From NCBI GenBank assembly GCA_900759455.1, contig CAAEVI010000099.1, positions 1 through 9,654 of the forward strand: a DNA stretch of 9,654 bases, in the 5' to 3' direction. Of this stretch, positions 4,331 through 9,654 are shown in pieces. The translations under genes and the position numbers were made by a program. The notes beneath the pieces are model-generated. The model saw only the letters and a list, made by a program, of their open reading frames with translations, was not told the DNA's origin and did not search any database. Source of the DNA: Erysipelotrichaceae bacterium. Lineage in GTDB: Bacteria > Bacillota_I > Bacilli_A > Erysipelotrichales > Erysipelotrichaceae. Each line of letters starts with the position of its first letter. Within the stretch, counting starts at the first letter, position 1.

Positions 4331-6863
4331 CTTTTCGTATCGTTTCGATCAGGCTTTCCTGTTTGATCAGTGACATATGATAACACAGCATAAGAAAGGT
4401 GATCAGAAACAGCAAGGCAATTCCGAATAAAACAGGGAACAAAGGCAGATAAAATGAAAATCTGAATTTCATGCCGAGGACGGAATAAATGCCGTAGCTC
4501 ATCAATGAAGACAAGATCAGCCCATAACCGGAAGCTTTCAGGGCATAGAAGAATGCCTCGAAACGAATCATTTTCATAAACTGCTTTTTGCTCATCCCGA
4601 CGGATTTTAGCATGGCGTGTTCCCTTGTGCGAAGTGTAAAGCTGCTGGAAAGGGTATTGGCAACATTGCTGATGCAGATGCAGCTGATCAGAAAGAGAAA
4701 AGCATACAGAAGAAGATGGATCAGGGAGTAGACCGCATTTGCCTGCTGAAAGCTGTTTTCGAAATTTGTTACAGAAGTATAGAGGGACATGTCATCATGA
4801 GCGCTTACGTAATCATTAATCTCTGCTTCCAGCAGGGAAGGATCACTGCTTTCATAGTAAATCATGACAGACGAAGTCTGTTTGCTGTTTTCGATCAGAG
4901 AGGCAAAGGTCTCCTCACTGACGTAGAATGTAATGGCATAAAGCGTCGATCCGCTTTTCGGGTCAAGTGCTGCCGGTTCATTGAGCAATCCTTCCAGCTT
5001 GAAATCGACACTGTGATCGCTTGAATAGTCAAAGAGCGTGATGTCCTTTGTACCGGATTTGAGAAACTGCAGCTGCTGATAAGTATGTTTTGATGAATCA
5101 ATCATGTCGCTGCCTGTATTGACGACAAGAGCCGTGTTTTTTTGAAACATTTGTTTTGGATCTATATGATGGCGAGCACACAGCTGCTTCATGGATGATT
5201 CATCCAGTGACATGACAGTAGCGGAAATGCCGGCATTTGTCTCGCCTAAAAATGCTTTGAATTCTTCGGTCAATACAGTGTTGTCCTTAATGGACAGCGG
5301 AATTTCCTGGATGCGCGTTGTCTCATTCATATGTTCTAGGGTCAGCAGATCTTCGGTTTCCTGCAGTTGAGTCTGTTCGTCTTTGCTGTATTGGACCTGA
5401 ACGTTGTACGGCATGTGCATGCCGATGATCTGGGTACTTTTCATCAAATAAGAAGAAAAGGATGAGATGCTGATGAAAAGCACAAAAGAGAGGATCAGCG
5501 AATACAGAACGGTACGATAGCGGGAGGGGAAGCGTTTCTGGTTCTTGAGGGCAAGAACCGCTTCAAAACCGAACAGTCTTTTTATCAAAGGACTGACAAC
5601 GGCGCGGCGGGAAGGCATCAGGATGTCTGTATTTTGATTGATCGCGGAAATAGGCGGAATGCTGCCTGCACGCCGTGCAGGTGTCCACGCACTGATCAGG
5701 ACTGAGATCAGCGAACACAGGACAGCCAGGAAAAGCCAATGCGGATCGACGAAAAAGACCAGCTGTATTCCCATATTTTGCGCGATCGCGTCATTAATCA
5801 TCCTTATGATGAAAGCACAGGCACCAAGAGCGGATAATGTTCCGATCAATATGGAAGGAACAGCCAGGAAAAAAGCTTCCATAAAGACGCTGTTCCGCTT
5901 TTGGGCACGGGTAGCACCGACACTGGCAAGCATGCCGAGGTAACGGCTTCTTTGACTCAGTGAGATGGTAAATGAGTTGTGGATCACAATGATCGAACAG
6001 ATGACGATGATCGCGCTGATCATGGATCCCAGCAGCTTGATCATAAAGGTCAGAGATGTATCGGCAGCCACACCTTCATACAGCAGCAGATAGCGGTTAA
6101 AGGCGACTTCGCTGCAGGAAATTTGCTCACCTAAAGATTGTGCATGGTCATAGAGCGCGTGGGTCACGTTATTGTTTTGCACATACACATCATATGTCGA
6201 CTGTGGCGCCACTGCATCCATGCCGCTGATGATGTCAAAACCGGCAGAGCTTTGATTGCTGTTAAAGGTATCATCATAGATACCGGTGATCTGATAGGAT
6301 ACCTCATGCAGGGCCTGAAATGTTTCTTCTTTTTCATAATAGGCGGAATTCTGATACAGCGGTTCTTGGTCATTGAGGGAGATACGGCTGCCTAGTGTAG
6401 CGGAGATGGTGTCGTTGTTTCGGTAAGGAAAATCTTTGATCGTGCTGAGCGATTTCGGGATCATGATTTCCTTGCTGTTGGAGGGAAAACGGCCTGAAAG
6501 CAGCTGATAGTCGCGAACCTTGAAACCTTCTTCATTTAATGCTGTGATATAAAGGTAGGGGCGCCTGCTGTGATAAATCTGTTCACATTGCAGATAACCG
6601 ATCCCCTGGGCAACAGCCGCGTTCTTCGTTTCTTCATCATCGAGGATCAAAGCGACATCGCTTCCCGCAACGTTTTTATACATGGTGTGCCAGTTGCCGG
6701 AAGCAGCAATTTCTCTTTCTTTTAATCCGTTCATGGCACTGGAAGCCAGCGTCGATACACTGACCAGCATGGCGCAGGAAAGCATGATCGAAAACAGGAC
6801 GGCCAGAGTGCGCCATTTGTTCATTTTTAAAGAGCGCAGTGTCATTTTGGTCAGAAGTTTCAT
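4320..6863 (-). CDS. ABC transporter permease with two FtsX-like halves (847 aa)
   Basis: The membrane subunit of a MacB/SalY-type transporter, likely handling an antimicrobial peptide, lipid or lipoprotein at the envelope; the substrate cannot be told from sequence. Eight membrane segments are visible at about 19-41, 274-299, 330-352, 375-394, 451-473, 712-736, 767-793 and 806-830. Two large extracellular domains (about 42-270 and 474-710) follow TM1 and TM5. The halves are a duplication: RSLKMNKWRTL / LKNQKRFPSRYRTV precede TM1 and TM5, and the FtsX hallmark LGMLASVGATRAQ (309-321) recurs as HAMLKSVGMSKKQ (749-761). BceB permeases differ, with ten helices and a single large loop between TM7 and TM8. 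The start is fixed by an ATGA overlap with the ATPase stop and an AGGTGA site seven bases upstream. Confidence 0.93.
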   Translation of the reverse strand: MKLLTKMTLRSLKMNKWRTLAVLFSIMLSCAMLVSVSTLASSAMNGLKEREIAASGNWHTMYKNVAGSDVALILDDEETKNAAVAQGIGYLQCEQIYHSRRPYLYITALNEEGFKVRDYQLLSGRFPSNSKEIMIPKSLSTIKDFPYRNNDTISATLGSRISLNDQEPLYQNSAYYEKEETFQALHEVSYQITGIYDDTFNSNQSSAGFDIISGMDAVAPQSTYDVYVQNNNVTHALYDHAQSLGEQISCSEVAFNRYLLLYEGVAADTSLTFMIKLLGSMISAIIVICSIIVIHNSFTISLSQRSRYLGMLASVGATRAQKRNSVFMEAFFLAVPSILIGTLSALGACAFIIRMINDAIAQNMGIQLVFFVDPHWLFLAVLCSLISVLISAWTPARRAGSIPPISAINQNTDILMPSRRAVVSPLIKRLFGFEAVLALKNQKRFPSRYRTVLYSLILSFVLFISISSFSSYLMKSTQIIGMHMPYNVQVQYSKDEQTQLQETEDLLTLEHMNETTRIQEIPLSIKDNTVLTEEFKAFLGETNAGISATVMSLDESSMKQLCARHHIDPKQMFQKNTALVVNTGSDMIDSSKHTYQQLQFLKSGTKDITLFDYSSDHSVDFKLEGLLNEPAALDPKSGSTLYAITFYVSEETFASLIENSKQTSSVMIYYESSDPSLLEAEINDYVSAHDDMSLYTSVTNFENSFQQANAVYSLIHLLLYAFLFLISCICISNVANTLSSSFTLRTREHAMLKSVGMSKKQFMKMIRFEAFFYALKASGYGLILSSLMSYGIYSVLGMKFRFSFYLPLFPVLFGIALLFLITFLMLCYHMSLIKQESLIETIRKESI

Positions 6864-7546
6864 TTGCGGATCACCTCATCACTGATGATCTTGCCGTCTT
6901 CGATCGTCAGGATCCGGTCTGCCTGAAGGGCAATATGCGGATCATGGGTGATCAGGATCAATGTCTGATGATACTGCCGGTGAAACTGATGAAACAAGGT
7001 CATGATCTCGCCGCTGTTTTTTGAATCCAGATTTCCGGTCGGTTCATCGGCCAGTACGATGGAAGGCTTGGCAATCAGCGAACGGGCAATGGATACGCGC
7101 TGCTGCTGACCGCCGGAGAGCTGGTTAGGCAGATGATTGAGCCGATCCTGCAGCCCGAGCGCATGCACTAGCGAAGATAAATATTCCTGGTCCGGCTGCC
7201 GGCCGTCAAGCTCCAGGGGAAGCGTGATGTTTTCCTTTACATTTAAGATCGGGATCAGATTATAAAACTGATAGATCAGACCGATCTGGCGTCTGCGGTA
7301 AATTGCCAGCTGAGATTCGTTCATGGCACTGATATCATTGCCGTTAATGATGACCCGGCCTTCACTTGGCTGATCGACACCTCCCAGCAAGTGAAGAAGC
7401 GTACTTTTTCCTGAACCGCTTGGTCCGACTACCGCCACAAATTCTCCTTGATGAATAGAGAAACTGACGTCATCGAGCGCAGTGATCCGATTGTCTCCTT
7501 CACCGTAATATTTTGATAAATGTTCGACACGAAGTGTTTCCGTCAT
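6860..7546 (-). CDS. ABC transporter ATP-binding protein, MacB/LolD/SalX type
   Basis: The cytoplasmic ATPase that powers the adjacent permease. All motifs are intact in 228 residues: Walker A GPSGSGKST (41-49), Q-loop YQFYNLIP (Gln93), signature LSGGQQQR (143-150), Walker B IVLADE with catalytic Glu168, D-loop GNLDS (171-175) and H-loop ITHD with His201. The short length and the DEPTGNLDS sequence are typical of the subfamily paired with FtsX-like permeases (MacB, LolD, BceA). The start ATG at 7546 follows a consensus Shine-Dalgarno AAGGAGG (7560-7554, spacer 7), predicting strong translation. It is first in a two-gene operon with the permease. A terminator separates it from the histidine kinase gene upstream, and the intervening 90 bases carry a candidate operator, so expression is probably induced by the neighbouring two-component system (inference). 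Confidence 0.97.
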   Translation of the reverse strand: MTETLRVEHLSKYYGEGDNRITALDDVSFSIHQGEFVAVVGPSGSGKSTLLHLLGGVDQPSEGRVIINGNDISAMNESQLAIYRRRQIGLIYQFYNLIPILNVKENITLPLELDGRQPDQEYLSSLVHALGLQDRLNHLPNQLSGGQQQRVSIARSLIAKPSIVLADEPTGNLDSKNSGEIMTLFHQFHRQYHQTLILITHDPHIALQADRILTIEDGKIISDEVIRK

Positions 7547-7573
7547 ATGATTGCCTCCTTTTGTTCGCTTTCC

Positions 7574-7579
7574 AGTTTA
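7574..7579 (-). promoter_or_regulatory. Candidate weak -10 box for the transporter operon
   Basis: Minus-strand TAAACT (7579-7574) is the best -10 match (four of six) in the gap before the ATPase gene. No -35 consensus lies 16-18 bases upstream; that place (about 7597-7602) falls between two ATGACA half-sites. A weak promoter needing an activator would look like this, but the call is tentative. Confidence 0.4.
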
Positions 7580-7589
7580 CAGGGGAGTG

Positions 7590-7627
7590 ATGACACGGAA
7601 ATGACATGAAAATGACACATTTGTCAT
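7590..7627. promoter_or_regulatory. Candidate response-regulator operator: phased half-sites plus palindrome
   Basis: On the plus strand ATGACA begins at 7590, 7601 and 7612, exactly 11 bases apart. The third copy pairs with TGTCAT (7622-7627) to form ATGACA-CATT-TGTCAT, a perfect 6-bp palindrome with a 4-base spacer. OmpR-family regulators bind half-sites about one helical turn apart, and a TGACA-N4-TGTCA-like dyad resembles the sites described for BceR-type regulators. The array lies between the kinase terminator and the ATPase ribosome site and covers the expected -35 zone of the transporter promoter. The repeats are directly visible; binding by the adjacent regulator is inference. Confidence 0.72.
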
Positions 7628-7628
7628 C

Positions 7629-7653
7629 AAAAAGGCATCAGTGATCCGATGCC
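7629..7653 (-). terminator. Intrinsic terminator of the regulator-kinase operon
   Basis: On the minus strand GGCATC (7653-7648), an 8-base loop and GATGCC (7639-7634) are followed directly by five T residues (7633-7629). The histidine kinase stop codon (7640-7638) overlaps the hairpin. It separates regulator-kinase transcription from the transporter operon, though read-through is possible because the stem is only six pairs. Confidence 0.7.
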
Positions 7654-8630
7654 TGAAACTGTATGGTGAAACGAGTACCTCTGTGCAGAGAGCTCTGAAC
7701 GCTGATCTCGGCATTTTGCGCATTCAGGATCGCTTTGGTCATTGCCATTCCGATGCCGATCGAGTCACTGCCTGCGTTTTGTCCGCGGTAGAAGCGCTCA
7801 AAGATATGCGCCTGATCTTTAAGGCTCATACCTTCGCCGTTGTCAGCAATCTGCAGGATCGTAAACAGCTTTGTGGTCTGTGCACTGATTTTTATCGTTC
7901 CGTTTTCTGCGGTATGTTCGGCCGCGTTTTTTAACATATTGAGAAGCGCTTCCTTGGTCCAGTTGAAGTCGGCGGTCATATCGATTGAACAGCCGCTCAT
8001 TTCGATGTTCAGCTTTTTTTTCTGGATCACGGCAGTGATTGGTTCCAATGCATCCAGCAGCAGGTCCTCAAGACAGAAAGTTTGTTTTTCGAAGCGAATC
8101 GTACAGGCGTCCAGACGGGACAGTTTCAGCAAAGATGTGACCAGCCACTGCAGTCGTGTCAATTGATTCTGCAGGATCGTGCTGAATTCCCTGCGCTTTT
8201 CGTCAGGCAGCTTTTGAGCAAGCAGTTCACTCATCATCTGCATGGAAGTCAGCGGGGTCTTGAGCTGATGTGAAATGTCATCCAGAAGATTGGAAAGGAA
8301 CGTTCGCTCTTTGTCCAGTTCCTCTTTCTGTTCATAAAATGTGCGTACGATTTTGTAGATATCGTTTTTCAGAATGCTGAAGCTTCCTTCCTGCTGATCC
8401 CGGATGTCGATCGCATGCGCGTTGGAGTAAACGTTCATCAGCTGTCTGCTCAGTGAACGGATGCGTTTGTCCAAAACCAGAAGGTAAAGGGCGAAGCAAA
8501 GATTCCATATCAGAGTGGAAAGCAGAAAAACGATGCCGGCAGCGCTGGAAAACTGCCACAGCATGAGCGAACCAGCAACAGTAAAAACAAACAGGAAGAG
8601 CAGCCAGCATTTCAAATCTTTAGGATTCAT
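7638..8630 (-). CDS. Sensor histidine kinase, short-loop (intramembrane-sensing) type
   Basis: A membrane-anchored kinase that phosphorylates the adjacent response regulator. In 330 residues it has two membrane helices (about 8-27 and 32-53) separated by only about five residues, so there is no extracytoplasmic sensor domain. This is the layout of BceS/LiaS-like kinases, which sense within the membrane or through a partner protein. A linker with limited HAMP likeness (54-105) leads to the H-box DISHQLKTPLTSM (His121), N-box LLNMLKNAAEHT (Asn235), G1 DNGEG (263-267), F-box FERFYRG (277-283) and G2 GIGMAM (291-296); all catalytic motifs are intact. The start ATG at 8630 lies within the regulator gene (11-base overlap) and follows GGAG with spacer 7. 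The ligand is unknown; a role with the downstream transporter is inferred from position. Confidence 0.95.
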   Translation of the reverse strand: MNPKDLKCWLLFLFVFTVAGSLMLWQFSSAAGIVFLLSTLIWNLCFALYLLVLDKRIRSLSRQLMNVYSNAHAIDIRDQQEGSFSILKNDIYKIVRTFYEQKEELDKERTFLSNLLDDISHQLKTPLTSMQMMSELLAQKLPDEKRREFSTILQNQLTRLQWLVTSLLKLSRLDACTIRFEKQTFCLEDLLLDALEPITAVIQKKKLNIEMSGCSIDMTADFNWTKEALLNMLKNAAEHTAENGTIKISAQTTKLFTILQIADNGEGMSLKDQAHIFERFYRGQNAGSDSIGIGMAMTKAILNAQNAEISVQSSLHRGTRFTIQFQASDH

Positions 8631-9306
8631 GCGCCTTCTCCATTCGATAGCCCAGCCCGCGCACGGTTGTCAGTATTTTGGGGTCCTGCGGGTCATGCTC
8701 GATCTTTTCCCGTATTCTGCGGATGGTTACGGAAAGGGTATTGTCTTCCACGTAACAGCCTTTATTGTCCCATAACAGATCCATCAGCCTTGTTCTTGTG
8801 ATGGTCTGTCCCGGATGGCGGGCAAAAATTAAAAGCAGCTGATATTCCATGGCGGAAAGATAAATTTCATCTTGCCCGCGAAACACCTTGGCCTGCTTCA
8901 GATCGATGGTCAGATCCTGAATCTGCAGATTTCTTTTATTGACACAACATTCATAACGCCGCAGAACGCTGCGGATACGGCTGAGAAGTTCCTGAAGCCG
9001 AAACGGTTTGACGATATAGTCGTCACCTCCCATGTCCAGCCCCTTTACGATCGACATTTCATTATCATCTGCGGTCAGAAATATGATAGGGAGATCCTTT
9101 TGTTTTGCTTTTTCGCAAACGGTAAATCCGTCTCCGTCAGGCAGGCGCAGGTCGATGACGGCAAGCTGGAAAGCTGTATCATGCTGCAGCTGTTCCAGCG
9201 CTGCCTGCACACAGTCTGCGGCAGTGACCTGATAGCCTTCCCGGCTTAGTGAATACTGCAGTCCCGCTGTGATGGCGGCATCATCTTCTACCAGTAAAAT
9301 ATGCAT
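8620..9306 (-). CDS. OmpR/PhoB-family response regulator
   Basis: A 228-residue DNA-binding regulator activated by the neighbouring kinase. The receiver domain has the acidic pair Glu7/Asp8 with Asp9 (LLVEDDAA), phospho-acceptor Asp52 (AVIDLRLPDGDG), switch Thr78 (IFLTAD) and Lys100 (DYIVKPF). A winged-helix domain follows (about 125-225), with YLSAMEYQLLLIFARHPG at its start and VRGLGYRM at the wing. The start ATG at 9306 has a GAGGTGA ribosome site just upstream. It is first in a two-gene operon with the kinase, overlapping it by 11 bases. The likely target is the phased ATGACA array before the transporter genes; no copy of that motif is seen at its own promoter, so autoregulation through it is not indicated. 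Confidence 0.96.
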   Translation of the reverse strand: MHILLVEDDAAITAGLQYSLSREGYQVTAADCVQAALEQLQHDTAFQLAVIDLRLPDGDGFTVCEKAKQKDLPIIFLTADDNEMSIVKGLDMGGDDYIVKPFRLQELLSRIRSVLRRYECCVNKRNLQIQDLTIDLKQAKVFRGQDEIYLSAMEYQLLLIFARHPGQTITRTRLMDLLWDNKGCYVEDNTLSVTIRRIREKIEHDPQDPKILTTVRGLGYRMEKAHES

Positions 9307-9327
9307 TGTCTCACCTCATTCTTAAAC

Positions 9328-9336
9328 AGTATAGCA
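9328..9336 (-). promoter_or_regulatory. Extended -10 promoter of the regulator-kinase operon
   Basis: Minus-strand TGCTATACT (9336-9328) is an extended -10 element about 20 bases before the response regulator start. No -35 consensus is present; a 17-base spacer would place it at 9351-9356, inside the GAAAGC-AG-GCTTTC palindrome. This fits low basal expression or an additional regulator. Confidence 0.6.
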
Positions 9337-9341
9337 TAAAA

Positions 9342-9355
9342 GAAAGCAGGCTTTC
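9342..9355. repeat. 14-base palindrome over the regulator promoter -35 zone
   Basis: GAAAGC (9342-9347) and GCTTTC (9350-9355) are perfect inverted repeats with a 2-base centre. The element sits where the -35 hexamer of the regulator-kinase promoter would be, so it could be a repressor or activator site. It has no similarity to the ATGACA array. Function is unproven. Confidence 0.4.
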
Positions 9356-9373
9356 GTGATGGAACTGTAAGAT

Positions 9374-9396
9374 AAAAAGCCGGAAAAGTTCCGGCT
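9374..9396 (-). terminator. Intrinsic terminator of the gene at the right edge
   Basis: AGCCGGAA (9378-9385) and TTCCGGCT (9389-9396) form a perfect 8-bp GC-rich stem with a three-base loop. On the minus strand it is followed by a T run (complement of the A residues at 9374-9378). The stop codon of the partial gene (9397-9395) overlaps the base of the stem. It insulates the regulator-kinase promoter from upstream transcription. Confidence 0.9.
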
Positions 9397-9654
9397 AGAT
9401 GCATTCGCTGATAAAGTTTTCTTTTTTGAAAGGCAAAGCCGGCTTCATCATCAGAAGCGGGATCTGCACGCTTTTTCCCTTGATCGTGGCGTTGAGGTCG
9501 GTAATGACCGTGATCTTCTTGTTTTTGCGTGCAAGCAGTGCCAGCATGGAGGCAAGAGCATCTTCGTCATGATAGAGCATTTCATCGACGAAACAGTGGC
9601 TTTCATCTTCGTGCAGCGAAAGGAAGCCTTTCACTTTCTGATCTTCCACATACA
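9395..9654 (-). CDS. C-terminal fragment of a probable GNAT-type acetyltransferase (partial)
   Basis: Only the last 85 or so codons are in the window. The frame stays open to the edge, and the GTG at 9649 has no visible ribosome site, so the true start lies outside. The visible part begins YVEDQKVKGFLSLHEDE, which resembles the strand in GNAT acetyltransferases where a residue-bearing hairpin precedes the acetyl-CoA site. It continues with VDEMLYHDEDALASMLALLAR, similar in layout to the second GNAT-like half of Eis-type enzymes, and ends with IPLLMMKPALPF, like the common C-terminal strand of this superfamily. No catalytic residues can be checked because the N-terminal part is missing. The fold assignment is tentative; that it is a real, expressed gene is well supported by the terminator at its stop codon. 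Confidence 0.55.
   Translation of the reverse strand, partial: YVEDQKVKGFLSLHEDESHCFVDEMLYHDEDALASMLALLARKNKKITVITDLNATIKGKSVQIPLLMMKPALPFKKENFISECI

Noticed and set aside
4617..5024. A 135-residue plus-strand frame opposite the permease
   Set aside because: The permease frame is intact through the whole region and shows family motifs; the antisense frame has no ribosome site or domain.
7547..7637. The repeated ATGACA units as a CRISPR-like or transposon-end repeat
   Set aside because: The repeats are six bases at an 11-base period with no unique spacers, flanking duplications or transposase; a regulator site explains them better.

Overview
The window comes from a moderately low-GC Gram-positive bacterium (Bacillota). 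The protein set suggests an anaerobic, gut-type lineage such as Erysipelotrichia or a neighbouring Clostridia group. That placement is inferred from general protein flavour, purine-rich Shine-Dalgarno sites and A/T-flanked intrinsic terminators; no rRNA or marker gene confirms it. Nearly every base is accounted for, no stretch over 300 bases lacks a gene, and I saw no tRNA, rRNA, CRISPR array, insertion sequence or phage gene.

Left part (1-2341): a sigma-A-type promoter drives a complete membrane-integral, ion-pumping pyrophosphatase (hppA). Its signature residues place it in the K+-dependent class and are compatible with Na+ pumping. It ends in a bidirectional terminator shared with a convergent operon.

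Middle (2340-4330): a minus-strand pair encodes a six-helix HdeD/DUF308-type membrane protein and a 99-residue acidic protein, joined by an ATGA overlap and served by a near-consensus promoter. Upstream lies a small unknown four-helix membrane protein on the minus strand, then a divergent DJ-1/PfpI family gene. The promoter of the DJ-1/PfpI gene shows that its true start is internal to the longest reading frame. A perfect 19-bp bidirectional hairpin closes this region.

Right part (4320-9373): a minus-strand antimicrobial-peptide-resistance or envelope-stress style module, in transcription order: OmpR-type response regulator, short-loop (intramembrane-sensing type) histidine kinase, intrinsic terminator, a putative response-regulator operator, MacB/SalX-type ABC ATPase, and an 847-residue permease with two FtsX-like halves. 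The operator region holds a TGACA-N4-TGTCA palindrome plus two further ATGACA half-sites in exact 11-base phase. This suggests the regulator switches on the transporter from its own promoter, as in BceRS-BceAB systems. The permease architecture, however, is not that of BceB.

Far right (9374-9654): the C-terminal part of a gene cut by the window edge, tentatively a GNAT-type acetyltransferase, with its own terminator. The most interesting element is the operator-regulated two-component/transporter module; its parts belong to known families, and the unusual point is their combination.
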